From assembly GCF_017498065.1 (NCBI RefSeq), contig NZ_JAGDFX010000011.1, positions 62,001 to 126,000 of the forward strand: a stretch of DNA of 64,000 nucleotides, in the 5' to 3' direction. The DNA is from Oceanisphaera pacifica (GTDB lineage: Bacteria > Pseudomonadota > Gammaproteobacteria > Enterobacterales > Aeromonadaceae). A program made the position numbers and the translations under genes. The notes under the pieces are model-generated. The model was not told the origin of the DNA and did not search any database. It saw only the letters and a program-made list of their open reading frames with translations. How positions within the stretch are numbered: position 1 is the first letter of the stretch; each line of letters opens with the position of its first letter. Of this stretch, positions 8,865 through 20,605 are shown piece by piece.

Positions 8865-9385
8865 AAGACAATGACTCACAGCGACGACAATTCTCGGCTA
8901 ATCAGCTATCAGCTATCAGCTATCAGCTATCAGCGAATCAAATTCGCAAAAAAAGGCAGTGCCAAGCATTAAGCTTAAAAACTACACCAGAGATTTTGGC
9001 ATGGTGCATTAATGCAGCCGCTGTGAGTTATGTAGATACTCTGTTGGACGTCAAGGCTTTGCACTATATGGTTATGCGCCCTTATTTCGTCTTTGCGAGC
9101 GTAGCGCGGCAATCCATTTCAAAGGAAAGCGCTACATCTAACGCTGACCGCGTTACGTTAAAGAAAAACTGCGGTTTTGTTTTTTCGTCAGGCGCTCAGC
9201 GTAAAGCGTACGGCTGCTTGTTAGATGGATTGCCGCGTCGTTGCACTCCTCGCAATGACCAAAGGGTGGCTCTGGCTTTTCGTAGGGGCGAATTTATTCG
9301 CACAAAAGGGCAACGCCGAGTGCCCGGCGCTGTGTTTTCTTTAACTGACAGCTTACGGCTGAAAGCTGATAGCTGACGACTGTCT
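8865..9385. repeat. Composite intergenic repeat region, copy A of the GCAATCC element
   Basis: The 585-base gap between ybgC and ruvB holds only repeats. First comes a heptamer microsatellite (ATCAGCT, nearly five copies, 8901-8934). Then comes a composite element at 9071-9307: left arm with TTTGCGAGCGTAGCGCGGCAATCCAT, a 107-bp core (9118-9224), and a right arm starting ATGGATTGCCGCG and ending in GCGAATTTATTCGC. CTGACAGCT/GCTGATAGC words follow before ruvB. Apparent reading frames here also recur in the copy near 17.6 kb and are repeat by-products. Confidence 0.85.
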
Positions 9386-10402
9386 TTAAGTGAGTCGCCC
9401 TTCGGGCTGTTCGAAGCCGAAGTGGAGATAGGCGCGAGGGGTGGCCATGCGCCCGCGGGGGGTGCGTTGTAAAAAGCCTTGTTGAATCAAATAAGGTTCA
9501 ATCACATCTTCAATGGTTTCTTTCTCTTCACCAATGGCGGCGGCTAAGTTATCAAGCCCTACAGGGCCGCCCATAAACTTATCGAGTAATGCCATCAGCA
9601 ACTTACGATCCATGTAATCGAAGCCTTGCTTATCCACATCCAGCATATCGAGCGCTTGGCTGGCAATATCAGCATTAATCTCGCCGCTGCCTTTTACTTC
9701 GGCAAAATCTCGCACTCGGCGTAATAACCGATTAGCAATACGTGGGGTGCCACGGGCACGACGTGCCATTTCATAAGCACCGTCTTCGTCAATCATCAAA
9801 CCTAGCTTTTCAGCACTGCGGCTAATAATGTGTGCTAAGTCTGATACTTGGTAAAATTCCAAGCGCTGTACTATCCCAAAGCGATCTCTAAGTGGTGAAG
9901 TTAACGATCCTGCGCGCGTGGTGGCCCCCACCAAGGTAAAAGGCGGCAGTTCTAACTTAATAGAACGTGCGGCAGGCCCTTCGCCAATCATAATATCCAG
10001 CTGATAGTCTTCCATGGCCGGATATAGAATTTCTTCTACTACTGGGCTAAGGCGGTGTATTTCATCAATAAACAATACATCACCCGACTCTAAATTAGTC
10101 AACATGGCCGCCAAGTCACCGGCTTTTTCTAACACTGGCCCCGAGGTAGTCTTAATGCTGACTCCCATCTCAAAAGCCACAATGTTAGCCAGCGTGGTTT
10201 TTCCTAAACCTGGTGGACCAAAGATCAATAAATGATCGAGTGCTTCTTCACGACGGCGCGCCGCTTCAATAAAAATCTCCATTTGCCCACGTACATGATC
10301 TTGGCCACGATACTCCGCCAGCGCTTTAGGGCGAATGGCGCGATCGATCACCTCTTCTGCTTGTTGAGGCTCAGGATTAATAAAACGGTCCGCTTCTATC
10401 AT
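9386..10402 (-). CDS. ruvB: Holliday junction branch migration ATPase RuvB
   Basis: RuvB is the hexameric AAA+ motor that drives branch migration with RuvA. The 338 residues show the Walker A motif GPPGLGKT (about 62-69), Walker B DEIHRL (about 113), sensor 1 (GATTRAG) and arginine finger region ([15 protein letters not shown]). A C-terminal winged-helix DNA-binding domain ends in TPRGR and AYLHFG. It follows ruvA by four bases in the same operon. Confidence 0.98.
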   Translation of the reverse strand: MIEADRFINPEPQQAEEVIDRAIRPKALAEYRGQDHVRGQMEIFIEAARRREEALDHLLIFGPPGLGKTTLANIVAFEMGVSIKTTSGPVLEKAGDLAAMLTNLESGDVLFIDEIHRLSPVVEEILYPAMEDYQLDIMIGEGPAARSIKLELPPFTLVGATTRAGSLTSPLRDRFGIVQRLEFYQVSDLAHIISRSAEKLGLMIDEDGAYEMARRARGTPRIANRLLRRVRDFAEVKGSGEINADIASQALDMLDVDKQGFDYMDRKLLMALLDKFMGGPVGLDNLAAAIGEEKETIEDVIEPYLIQQGFLQRTPRGRMATPRAYLHFGFEQPEGRLT

Positions 10403-10405
10403 TTA

Positions 10406-11011
10406 TTACACCATGCTTTTAAGTGCTTCACGGATCAACTGCTCTGCATCTAATCCGGGCTTGGCCGACTTTTTAATCATTTGCTCGGCCTGATTGGCTT
10501 TATAGCCCAAGGCTTGCAAGGCCGCAACGGCTTCGCTTTTCGCACCATCTATTTGGCCAGCATTGGCGACGGCATCGGGCACCGGATTAAAGAGATCGTA
10601 ACCGCCAAAGTTTTTCAAGCGATCGCGCATTTCAATAATCAAACGCTCGGCGGTTTTTTTACCCACGCCTGGCAGTTTCACCAGCGCAGTAACATCCCCT
10701 TGATCCACATTATAGATAAACTGCTCGGCGGTCATGCCCGACAAAATACCCAGCGCCAGCTTAGGGCCCACACCGTTAGTTTTAATAAGTTCACGAAACA
10801 GTGCACGCTCGGTTTTAGTATTAAAGCCAAATAATAGTTGAGCGTCTTCGCGCACCACAAAGTGGGTCAGCACGGTTACCGTCTCTCCCACATTAGGCAG
10901 TTCATAAAAACAACTCATCGGCAGGGTCACTTCATACCCTACTCCATTAATATCTACTAAAATCTCAGGCGCCTGCTTTTCGCTGATCACCCCTTTCAAC
11001 CGACCAATCAC
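10406..11011 (-). CDS. ruvA: Holliday junction DNA helicase subunit RuvA
   Basis: RuvA forms tetramers that hold the four-way junction flat and load RuvB. The start is placed at a GTG ([15 protein letters not shown]). Known RuvA proteins begin MIGRL, and AGGGAGA lies just upstream. A longer frame would begin ten codons earlier at a TTG with no ribosome site. From this start the protein has 201 residues. It comprises an OB-fold, the two helix-hairpin-helix motifs ([30 protein letters not shown]) and the C-terminal RuvB-binding domain ([12 protein letters not shown]). Confidence 0.95.
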   Translation of the reverse strand: MIGRLKGVISEKQAPEILVDINGVGYEVTLPMSCFYELPNVGETVTVLTHFVVREDAQLLFGFNTKTERALFRELIKTNGVGPKLALGILSGMTAEQFIYNVDQGDVTALVKLPGVGKKTAERLIIEMRDRLKNFGGYDLFNPVPDAVANAGQIDGAKSEAVAALQALGYKANQAEQMIKKSAKPGLDAEQLIREALKSMV

Positions 11012-11069
11012 GGCACGTCTCCCTAAAATGCAATGCCTCAAGAATAATAGAACACTGGATGAATATCCA

Positions 11070-11325
11070 GTAAATACAGCTATCAGCTATCAGCTATCAG
11101 CTATCAGCTAAAGATAACCCCCACGGCTTTACATTCAAAGATTGCCGCGTCGCTGCGCTCCTCGCAATGACAAAAGGGTGGTCATTGCGAGCGTAGCGCG
11201 GCAACCCATTTTTTAGGCCTGTACAGGACCAACACTAGATTGCCGCGTCGTTACGCTCCTCGCAATGACGAACAGGTTTGGCCCTTGATTTTCTGACAGC
11301 TGATAGCTTACCGCTGACAGCTGGG
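11070..11325. repeat. Intergenic repeats between ruvA and ruvC
   Basis: The gap separating ruvA from ruvC contains a heptamer microsatellite (CAGCTAT, about five copies, 11077-11110). Two GCAATCC-type palindromes follow (ATTGCCGCGTCG...CTCCTCGCAATGAC facing CATTGCGAGCGTAGCGCGGCAACCC, then a second). CTGACAGCTGATAGC words complete it. No gene is seen. Confidence 0.8.
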
Positions 11326-11327
11326 TT

Positions 11328-11849
11328 TTACCGCATTCTCCCGCGTACTGTGCTTTTTACTTGGCCGGCCATGCTAATTAAACTTTGGTAAGTGTGGCCG
11401 TGGCACAAGGCGACGGCTAAGCCATCGGCGGCGTCTTCTTGGGGCGTGCCGGGTAAATTAAGCATTCGCACTACCATGTGCTGCACTTGTGATTTTTGTG
11501 CGCCGCCCTGCCCTACTACCGCTTGTTTAATTTGGCGCGCCGAATACTCAGCCACTTCGAGCCCTGCATTCGCAGCAGCCACAATAGCAGCGCCGCGGGC
11601 TTGGCCAAGTTTAAGAGCAGAGTCGGGATTTTTAGCCATAAAGACTTGTTCTATGGCAAATAAGTCGGGCTGAAACTGTAAAATAATTTCGCTTACGCCG
11701 TCGTAAATTTTTTTAAGGCGCGGAGCAAGATCAGAGTCTGTCATGCGTATGCAGCCCGATCCTAAGTAGGTCATTTTATTACCGGTTTGGCGAACCACAC
11801 CATAACCAGTAATACGAGAGCCGGGGTCTATCCCCAATATAATGGCCAT
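11328..11849 (-). CDS. ruvC: Crossover junction endodeoxyribonuclease RuvC
   Basis: RuvC is the Holliday junction resolvase, an RNase H-fold nuclease. The 173 residues begin with the first catalytic aspartate ([14 protein letters not shown], Asp8) and contain the catalytic Glu in [23 protein letters not shown]. They end with the acidic pair in [15 protein letters not shown]. Length equals that of E. coli RuvC. A repeat-filled gap separates it from ruvA. Confidence 0.97.
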   Translation of the reverse strand: MAIILGIDPGSRITGYGVVRQTGNKMTYLGSGCIRMTDSDLAPRLKKIYDGVSEIILQFQPDLFAIEQVFMAKNPDSALKLGQARGAAIVAAANAGLEVAEYSARQIKQAVVGQGGAQKSQVQHMVVRMLNLPGTPQEDAADGLAVALCHGHTYQSLISMAGQVKSTVRGRMR

Positions 11850-11976
11850 GGATAATAGCGGTAAGCTATAAGCGGTCAGCTAAAAGCCAGAACGAGAAGT
11901 GAATAGCTAAAAACTAGAGGTTGTCTAGCTTTTAGCTTCCAGCTTTGTTTTAGGCTTCTGGCTTCAAGCTTAACGC

Positions 11977-12717
11977 TTACAGCAACTCTGCCAATTCGTC
12001 GGAAATATCGGCGTTGTGATACACCTCTTGCACATCGTCTGCTTCTTCTAGCATATCGATAAGCTTCATAAACTTAGGCGCTGTGTCTTCATCCAATGGG
12101 GCATTGGTTGAGGGGATCATGGTTACTTCGGCATTGACCGATTCAAGACCAGCAGCATCAAGCGCATCTTTCACCGCGCCAAATTCTTCCCACTGGGTGT
12201 ACACATCAATGGCCCCATCGTCGTGTACTTCTACATCGTCGGCACCTGCCTCTAGGGCTGCATCCATTACCATCTCTTCATCTAGGCCTTGGTAGCTGAT
12301 TACCCCTTTTTTCTCAAACAGGTAAGCCACTGAGCCGTCGGTTCCGAGGTTGCCGCCGTTTTTCGCAAATGCATGGCGTACTTCAGCCACAGTACGGTTA
12401 CGGTTGTCGGTCATGCACTCCACCATAATCGCCGTGCCTGCAGGGCCATAGCCTTCATAAATAACGGTTTCTAGTGCCGCACCATCTTGTTCACCCGCGC
12501 CGCGCTTAATGGCACGATCAACGGTGTCGCGGGTCATGTTATTTGATAAGGCTTTATCTACTGCCGCACGCAAACGTGGGTTGCTGTCTGCATCTGATCC
12601 CCCTTCGCGGGCAGCTGTGGTTAGCTCGCGGATAAGTTTAGTGAAGATCTTACCGCGCTTAGCATCTTGAGCGGCTTTGCGGTGTTTGATATTGGACCAT
12701 TTACTATGACCTGCCAT
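11977..12717 (-). CDS. yebC: YebC/PmpR family protein
   Basis: The family (TACO1/YebC) was long annotated as a transcriptional regulator. More recent work ties members to relief of ribosome stalling during translation. The 246-residue protein has the strongly conserved N-terminus [22 protein letters not shown], the central [26 protein letters not shown] and a C-terminal acidic domain ([14 protein letters not shown]). Start supported by AAAGGAG upstream. It precedes nudB by 14 bases in the transcript from aspS. The order aspS-nudB-yebC-ruvC is the E. coli order. Confidence 0.96.
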   Translation of the reverse strand: MAGHSKWSNIKHRKAAQDAKRGKIFTKLIRELTTAAREGGSDADSNPRLRAAVDKALSNNMTRDTVDRAIKRGAGEQDGAALETVIYEGYGPAGTAIMVECMTDNRNRTVAEVRHAFAKNGGNLGTDGSVAYLFEKKGVISYQGLDEEMVMDAALEAGADDVEVHDDGAIDVYTQWEEFGAVKDALDAAGLESVNAEVTMIPSTNAPLDEDTAPKFMKLIDMLEEADDVQEVYHNADISDELAELL

Positions 12718-12731
12718 CAGTATTGTCTCCT

Positions 12732-13166
12732 TTATAACGTATGTATTAGTCTGTCGATGGCCAGCTTATTCGTCCACGAGCTGGCTTGCGATCTGGCTTG
12801 CTCAAAAGGCAGCCAACACTGAGCTTGATGCTCAGTTAATGTCACCTGCTCTGGCCGTGACAAACGTAAATAAAATTCATATTCCCAATTATGGGTGACC
12901 CCCGCTCGGTAGCGATGCCGCCAGCGGGGATAAATTTCAAAACGCACTCGGCGCCCTGTTTCTATTAGCTCAGCCCCTGCCCCCAGCTGCAAACCAGTTT
13001 CTTCTAACACTTCGCGCTCAGCCGCCTGCCAGCGGGTTTCTCCCACTTCTAAGCTGCCGGTTACCGATTGCCAAAAGTCCGGATTATCTAAGCGTTGCAG
13101 TAATAACACCTGCTCTTGGGTGTGAATCAGGACTAATACCGACTCTGGGTGCTTAGGGGCCTTCAT
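12732..13166 (-). CDS. nudB: Dihydroneopterin triphosphate diphosphatase NudB
   Basis: NudB is a Nudix hydrolase that removes pyrophosphate from dihydroneopterin triphosphate, an early step of folate synthesis. The 144-residue product has a complete Nudix box: G at [10 protein letters not shown], then [17 protein letters not shown], matching GX5EX7REUXEEXGU. Its position between aspS and yebC is conserved with E. coli. It abuts aspS with no gap. Confidence 0.93.
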   Translation of the reverse strand: MKAPKHPESVLVLIHTQEQVLLLQRLDNPDFWQSVTGSLEVGETRWQAAEREVLEETGLQLGAGAELIETGRRVRFEIYPRWRHRYRAGVTHNWEYEFYLRLSRPEQVTLTEHQAQCWLPFEQARSQASSWTNKLAIDRLIHTL

Positions 13167-14969
13167 TTAGTGGCTCGCCTGTTCAGCGTTATCGGCCTTA
13201 TTCGCCGCAGCAGGCAACTCAGTACGAATCGCCAGCTCAGCCAAAGCGTCTGGGTTAGCTTGGCTGGGCGCATCGGTCAGCAAACAAGAGGCTGTGGTGG
13301 TTTTAGGAAAGGCAATCACGTCGCGAATATTATCGGTACCCGTTAGCAGCATCACCAAGCGGTCTAAACCAAAGGCCAAACCAGCATGCGGTGGGGTGCC
13401 GTATTTTAATGCTTCAAGCAAGAAGCCAAATTTCTCTTGTTGCTCGGTCTCATTAATACCCAACAAGCGGAACACGGTTTGCTGCATCTCATTATTATGA
13501 ATACGCACCGAGCCCCCGCCCACTTCGTAGCCGTTAATCACCATATCATAAGCATTGGCTAAGGCGGTTAATGGTGCTGCTTCTAGCTCGTTGGCATCCA
13601 AGTCTTTGGCAGCGGTAAAAGGATGGTGCATAGCGTAAAGGCGATCATCATCTTCTTCTTGTTCAAACATAGGGAAGTCGACCACCCACAGTGGTTTCCA
13701 GCTATCTTCAAACAAGCCTAAGTCTTTACCCAGTTTCAAACGCAATGCACCCATAGCATCACTTACCACTTTGGCAGAGTCGGCACCAAAGAAAATCGCA
13801 TCACCGTCATTGGCACCAGTACGCGCCAGCAACTCAGTAACTATGTCTTCGTTTAAAAACTTAGCAATCGGCGACTGTACGCCTTCTAGGCCTTTAGCGG
13901 CTTCGTTTACTTTTAGCCATGCCAAGCCTTTGGCACCATAAATACCCACAAACTTGCCATATTCATCAATTTGCTTGCGTGATAAAGCCGCACCGCCGGG
14001 CACTTTAAGCGCTGCTACGCGGCCTTTCGCATCGTTTGCTGGGCCCGAGAACACCTTAAACTCAACATCTTTCACCAAGTCAGCAATGTCGACCAGCTCG
14101 GTGGCAATACGCAAGTCAGGCTTATCAGAGCCAAAGCGGCGCATGGCCTCGCCATAGCTCATAATCGGGAAAGTACCTAAGTCTACGCCTAGCACTTCTT
14201 GCCATAAACCGGTGACTAACTGCTCCATAATAGCGCGCACTTGCTCGGCGCTCATAAAGGAGGTTTCTACATCTATTTGGGTAAATTCAGGTTGGCGATC
14301 GGCACGCAAATCTTCATCACGAAAGCACTTTACAATTTGATAGTAACGGTCGAAACCACTCATCATCAGTAGCTGTTTAAACAGCTGCGGTGACTGCGGC
14401 AATGCATAAAAATAACTTTTATGTACACGGCTTGGCACTAAATAGTCACGGGCACCTTCAGGGGTCGCCTTGGTTAGCATAGGGGTTTCTATATCTAAAA
14501 AGCCGTTATCATCTAAAAAGCGACGCACATGGCTGGTCACTTTAGCGCGGGTTTTTAAGAAGGTTGCTTGCTCTGGGCGACGCAGGTCTAAATAGCGAAA
14601 TTTAAGACGCTGCTCTTCAGAGTTGTTTTGGTTAAAATCAAGCGGCAGTGCCTCTGCTTTATTAATAATGGTCAACTCGTGGGCAAAAACCTCTATGGCA
14701 CCAGTGGCCATGTCTTTATTCACTTGTGACTCGGGGCGGGCACGCACTATCCCAGTAATTTGAATACAGAACTCAGCACGCAAAGTTGAAGCCAAATCAT
14801 AGGCTTCAGCTTTATCTGGGTCGAAAAACACCTGCACTATGCCTTCACGGTCACGCATATCGATAAAAATCAAACCGCCTAAGTCACGACGACGATGTAC
14901 CCAACCACTAAGCGTAACGCTCTGGTCAACCAGGGCCGCATTTACCTGCCCGCAATAATGAGTGCGCAT
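13167..14969 (-). CDS. aspS: Aspartyl-tRNA synthetase
   Basis: AspRS charges tRNA-Asp; this is the bacterial class II type. The 600 residues contain the N-terminal OB anticodon domain ([26 protein letters not shown]), class II motif 1 and motif 2 ([24 protein letters not shown]), the GAD insertion domain and motif 3 ([12 protein letters not shown]). The C-terminus is about ten residues longer than the E. coli enzyme, rich in Ala. The start has AGGAAAA upstream. Confidence 0.98.
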   Translation of the reverse strand: MRTHYCGQVNAALVDQSVTLSGWVHRRRDLGGLIFIDMRDREGIVQVFFDPDKAEAYDLASTLRAEFCIQITGIVRARPESQVNKDMATGAIEVFAHELTIINKAEALPLDFNQNNSEEQRLKFRYLDLRRPEQATFLKTRAKVTSHVRRFLDDNGFLDIETPMLTKATPEGARDYLVPSRVHKSYFYALPQSPQLFKQLLMMSGFDRYYQIVKCFRDEDLRADRQPEFTQIDVETSFMSAEQVRAIMEQLVTGLWQEVLGVDLGTFPIMSYGEAMRRFGSDKPDLRIATELVDIADLVKDVEFKVFSGPANDAKGRVAALKVPGGAALSRKQIDEYGKFVGIYGAKGLAWLKVNEAAKGLEGVQSPIAKFLNEDIVTELLARTGANDGDAIFFGADSAKVVSDAMGALRLKLGKDLGLFEDSWKPLWVVDFPMFEQEEDDDRLYAMHHPFTAAKDLDANELEAAPLTALANAYDMVINGYEVGGGSVRIHNNEMQQTVFRLLGINETEQQEKFGFLLEALKYGTPPHAGLAFGLDRLVMLLTGTDNIRDVIAFPKTTTASCLLTDAPSQANPDALAELAIRTELPAAANKADNAEQASH

Positions 14970-15070
14970 GGAGTTTTCCTATTGTTTACCGTATAAAAAG
15001 TAAGCACACGGCATGAGTGTGATAGCAATTGCGCGCTAGTATAAGGGAAAACACCAAGCTCGGTAAAATC

Positions 15071-16402
15071 TTAAAGGGCAGCGCTGTAATTAAGCTGGCC
15101 TAAACCGCGTTGATAAAGTTGCCAAGAGATAAGCCCAGCCGCCACATTACCCAGTAGTACACCAATATATAAACCGCTCATGCCAGCAAGCATAGCCCCT
15201 GCCCATAAAGCCGGTAAATAACAGGCAAATAAGCGTAATATCGAAATCCATACCGCACGCATCGGCAAGCCGAGTGCATTACACACCGAGACCATTAACA
15301 TACACACCCCAAGTGCAGCATAGCTAAGCGGCACCCACAGCATATAACTCATTAGATAGCGCTCGCTCTCTAGGTCGGGCGCTAAAGCGGGGGCAATCAC
15401 CCAACGACTGGCCAACCAAAACAGGGCAATCATCACTTGCAAGCCCATTACAAAGCGCACCGCAATCAGCACCAAGCTCTGCACACGGTCCAGTTGTTGA
15501 GAGCCCAATAAACGCCCCACCATAGGAGGAAGCGCCATGGTCAGCGCCAGCACAATAACAATTGAGAATGACTCTAAGCGACTGCCCAGCGTCCAAGCAG
15601 CAATGGCCGCCCCACCAAAACTGGCCACTAAACGAGTCGCTAACAAGGCCGCCATACCTGGCATTAACTGGCTAAGCATGGCTGGAGCGCTGGTGTTAAA
15701 AATATCGCGCAGCGCTTGCTTAATCGGTAATTGGCTTGGCTTAAAGTCTAACCAATGGCGCTTTAAAATACGGGAATACATAATGGCCGAACCAACCAAA
15801 CAGGCAACAATGGTGGCGTAAGCGGCACCGGGCAACCCCCAACCAAACGTAAAAATAAACACAGGATCCAGCAGCATATTTACCACACTGGTAAGCACCA
15901 TCATCAGCCCTGGCAAGCGTGTATCACCATTGGCACGAGCAATACTGTTGGCAAAGTATAAGAAAGCCGCCAGCCAAGCACTGGTTAGCCAAGGCAACCA
16001 GTAATCTTCAGTGTAGGGCAGTAAGGCTGTACTGGCTCCCAAGGTAGTCAGCAGCGGAACACGCAACAACCAAATAGCCGTACATAGCAACAAAGAGACA
16101 CAACACCCAGTAAGCACCACTAAGCCGCCCATGTGTTGGGCTCGCGTGTATCTTCCTGCCCCCAGTGCGCGAGAAATCAAAGCTGTAGCGGCAATGCCGA
16201 TACCAATTTGCACCCCTACCAGCAGCTGTTGCATGGGTAAAGTAAAGCCCAGCGCTGCCAGCGGCTCTACACCTAACAGACTAATATACACACTATCAAC
16301 CAGTTGAAAGCTCATTAGCGCCACTACGCCAAACAGCATAGGCCAAGTCATGCTAAATAACGCACGGGGCAAGGATTCACCAGCTAAGTATTTTTTTGAC
16401 AT
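15071..16402 (-). CDS. MATE family multidrug efflux transporter
   Basis: MATE proteins export cationic drugs or metabolites in exchange for sodium or protons. The start is placed at MSKKYLAGESLPRALFSMTWPM. The longer open frame reads through a repeat palindrome upstream that encodes a non-homologous extension. From here the product is 443 residues with about twelve hydrophobic segments in two similar halves and the typical N-terminal words MTWPMLFGVVALMSFQLVDSVYISLLG and PLAALGF. GAGRYTRAQ and ANGDTRLPG are family-like loop sequences. Substrate cannot be told from sequence. Divergent from the yecE gene. Confidence 0.88.
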   Translation of the reverse strand: MSKKYLAGESLPRALFSMTWPMLFGVVALMSFQLVDSVYISLLGVEPLAALGFTLPMQQLLVGVQIGIGIAATALISRALGAGRYTRAQHMGGLVVLTGCCVSLLLCTAIWLLRVPLLTTLGASTALLPYTEDYWLPWLTSAWLAAFLYFANSIARANGDTRLPGLMMVLTSVVNMLLDPVFIFTFGWGLPGAAYATIVACLVGSAIMYSRILKRHWLDFKPSQLPIKQALRDIFNTSAPAMLSQLMPGMAALLATRLVASFGGAAIAAWTLGSRLESFSIVIVLALTMALPPMVGRLLGSQQLDRVQSLVLIAVRFVMGLQVMIALFWLASRWVIAPALAPDLESERYLMSYMLWVPLSYAALGVCMLMVSVCNALGLPMRAVWISILRLFACYLPALWAGAMLAGMSGLYIGVLLGNVAAGLISWQLYQRGLGQLNYSAAL

Positions 16403-16499
16403 AAAAATTAAAGTAGACACAAGCAAACGGGCCGCTATGGTAGCATTTAAATGCAGCGCCCTGCGCCCAGCATCAAGCGCCCAGCAAAAAGAAAACACT

Positions 16500-16712
16500 G
16501 CCTGTTGTTTAGCTTGGCGCCCTATGCTGTCTTGCCGGACTTGCTCCGGTATCTGCTCTATGTTTAAAGGCAGATCCTGACTTGCGTCAGGATGACGGCT
16601 TATATACAAAACATACCCGGTGTTTAGCTTGGCGCTTGGTTTGATCTTTACCTGACAGCTGATAACTTTCTTTAAGCTGACGGCTTTAAACTAACAGCTG
16701 CCCAAAGGAGCA
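16500..16712. repeat. Intergenic palindromes between the MATE gene and yecE
   Basis: Contains GCCGGACTTGCTCCGGTATC and AGATCCTGACTTGCGTCAGGAT palindromes side by side, then CTGACAGCTGATAAC-type words up to the yecE ribosome site. No further gene is seen in the 310-base gap. Confidence 0.7.
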
Positions 16713-16714
16713 TA

Positions 16715-17557
16715 ATGTCACTATATATTGGCCTAAGTCAGTGGTCGCACCCCGCTTGGCCGGGCAACTTACTGAGTGCAGAGCTAAAAACCACTGAACA
16801 TTTGCAAGATTATGGCAAGGTCTTTAATTCGGTTGAAGGCAATACCAGCTTTTATGGCGTGCCCGACTCCAACAGTTTAACGCGCTGGGCAAGTCACACC
16901 TCCGATGATTTTCGTTTTACCTTTAAGTTTCCCGCCACTGTTAGCCATCAGGGCCAATTAGCCGACAATAGCGCCGGCGCATTACACTTTATCGAACAGC
17001 TCGCCCCCGTGCGTGACAAACTGGGCATGCTAATGTTGCAGCTTCCTGCAGCCTGTGGCCCAGAGCAATTGCCCGGCCTTGACGCTCTTTTAAATGCCCT
17101 CCCTCAAGATTTAACGTACGCTGTAGAAGTACGGCACCCGGCATTTTTTGCTAAAGGAGACGCAGAGCGCCAGCTTAATCGCCTGCTATTAGATAGTGGG
17201 GCTAACCGTATTATTATGGACTCACGAGCGGTATTTTCTTGTCCACCCACCACGCCAGCATTGGTTGAAGCCCAACAAAAGAAGCCTAAAGTGCCGGTGC
17301 ATATTATTAGCACTGGCAATGCTCCAATTATTCGCTTTATTGGCCATCCCGATCCTGATTATAATCAGCGTTTTTGGCAGCCTTGGGTACCGCGCATTCA
17401 GGGCTGGCTGAGTGAGGGGAAATCTGTGTATTTATTTGTGCACACCGCCGACAACAAGCAAGCTCCTCAGCTAGCCGCAACCATAGCCGACGCACTACAA
17501 CACCCCCTACCCGATTTCCCAGGCCTCACCCCCAGCCCCCAAGGCCTGCTGTTTTAA
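16715..17557 (+). CDS. yecE: DUF72 domain protein (YecE-like)
   Basis: The family has a TIM-barrel-like fold and no established reaction. The 280 residues show the usual start YIGLSQWSHPAWPGNLL, then FNSVEGNTSFYGVPDSNSLTRWASHTSDDFRFTFKFP, MLMLQLPA, YAVEVRHPAFF and YLFVHTADNKQAPQLA. All are recognisable DUF72 signatures. The start has AAAGGAG six bases upstream. In E. coli yecE also lies between aspS and cmoA, so the neighbourhood is conserved although here repeats separate it from cmoA. Confidence 0.9.
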   Translation: MSLYIGLSQWSHPAWPGNLLSAELKTTEHLQDYGKVFNSVEGNTSFYGVPDSNSLTRWASHTSDDFRFTFKFPATVSHQGQLADNSAGALHFIEQLAPVRDKLGMLMLQLPAACGPEQLPGLDALLNALPQDLTYAVEVRHPAFFAKGDAERQLNRLLLDSGANRIIMDSRAVFSCPPTTPALVEAQQKKPKVPVHIISTGNAPIIRFIGHPDPDYNQRFWQPWVPRIQGWLSEGKSVYLFVHTADNKQAPQLAATIADALQHPLPDFPGLTPSPQGLLF

Positions 17558-18003
17558 GCAAAAAACCGGTCGAATGAATTCGACCCTACGCTATTGTTAT
17601 GCGCCTTTATTTCGTCTTTGCGAGCGTAGCGCGGCAATCCATCTAACAAGCAGCCGTACGCTTTACGCTGAGCGCCTGACGAAAAAACAAAACCGCAGTT
17701 TTTCTTTAACGTAACGCGGTCAGCGTTAGACGTAGCGCTTTCTTGTGAAATGGATTGCCGCGTCGTTGCACTCCTCGCAATGACCAAAGGGTGGCTCTGG
17801 CTTTTCGTAGGGGCGAATTTATTCGCACAAAAAAAACAGCACGGCTTAAAACCAGTCGAATGCTCACGCATAAAATAAGTTTTAGCACTTACCAAGCAAA
17901 TCTCTATTTTTCCGTGTTCTTCCGTGGCAAAAGTCTTGAGGCTCTATGTTTAAACTTAGTGCTTTTTGTTCTGACCGCTGATAGCTAACAGCTTTCTCTT
18001 AGC
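17558..18003. repeat. Intergenic repeats, copy B of the GCAATCC element with reversed core
   Basis: The gap before cmoA starts with an isolated REP palindrome (GGTCGAATGAATTCGACC, 17569-17586). It continues with a composite element at 17596-17828. Its outer arms match the element at 9071-9307 in the same orientation, but its 107-bp core (17643-17749) is the reverse complement. Further right are a TTTTTCCGTGTTCTTCCGTGG repeat word (near 17909) and a CTGACCGCTGATAGC word. Open frames here are repeat by-products. Confidence 0.85.
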
Positions 18004-18050
18004 TTGTCGCTCGCCATGGCTTCTTTTACAATGGCCGCCATTGTGTGTAG

Positions 18051-19835
<1,785 letters not shown>

Positions 19836-19843
<8 letters not shown>

Positions 19844-20600
19844 TGCTGTAATATCACTGTTTGTTCCGCTATTGCTCACAGCCTGTGTTAGCCAAACGTC
19901 ACCAACGGACGCAGTGCCTAAGCCTCAGCCTATAACTGAGCCCGAGCTCAGTGCTAATCTTATTAGCTTAGAGGCACGACTAAACGACAGCATGCTCAAA
20001 CAAAACACGCAACTTAGCCGCCGTCAGCATCTTAAAATGACAGCCCTGCAGCAGGATATTAGAAACTTGAAAAACACATTAAATCGTTCTGTAGCAACGC
20101 CATCGCCAGTGGTGAGTAACAGCGCAACTCGCTCGCCTGAAAATGAAACCCAAGACGGTAAACTCATTGTCGGAGAAACCGAAACTATCTGGCTTGATAG
20201 CATAAATGACAGTTTTGCCGCGCGTATTGATACAGGAGCCACCACCTCATCGTTAAGCGCCCAAGACATTACCGTCTTTGAGCGAGACGGAAATCCTTGG
20301 GTGAGCTTTAATATGGCTCATGAAGGGGTAGATGAAAAGCTACAAGTAGAAACACCTTTAGTGCGTTATGTACGTATTCGTCAAGCCTCTGCCGATAAGG
20401 TAGAGCGTCGCCCAGTAGTGGAGTTAACTTTACGCCTAGGCCGTTTATCAGAAAAAACCGAATTCACCCTTACCGACCGCAGTCAAATGACCTACTCGGT
20501 ATTATTGGGCCGAGAATTCTTAAAAGACATCGCTGTCGTTGATATTGCCCGCAAAAATGTACAAGGCAAACCAAAGCGCCCGCTTCCTGCTAAAGAGTAA
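19836..20600 (+). CDS. Retropepsin-like aspartic protease lipoprotein (PF05618-type)
   Basis: The 254-residue product begins with a lipoprotein signal (LLLTAC, Cys17), then a helical, probably coiled-coil linker (about 35-90). The C-terminal domain (about 110-245) contains [17 protein letters not shown], the catalytic D-T-G of retroviral-type aspartic proteases, and a second conserved block [17 protein letters not shown]. Proteins of this family are often labelled ATP-dependent zinc protease, a name without sequence support. Genome comparisons place such genes with RimK-like ATP-grasp ligases, as here. A role in trimming or releasing a peptide tag in the periplasm is an inference. It overlaps cmoB by eight bases. 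Confidence 0.85.
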
Positions 20601-20605
20601 CCCTT

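Noticed and set aside
8996-9376. 126-codon plus-strand frame
   Set aside because: It runs through the composite repeat; part of the same peptide is encoded on the opposite strand at 17554-17895 because the repeat core is reversed there. By-product of the repeat.
16403-16609. N-terminal extension of the MATE protein by 69 residues
   Set aside because: The extension translates intergenic palindromes (HPDASQDLPL) and precedes the family-typical start at 16402.
17554-17895. 113-codon minus-strand frame
   Set aside because: Same repeat-derived peptide as at 8996-9376; no independent evidence for a gene.
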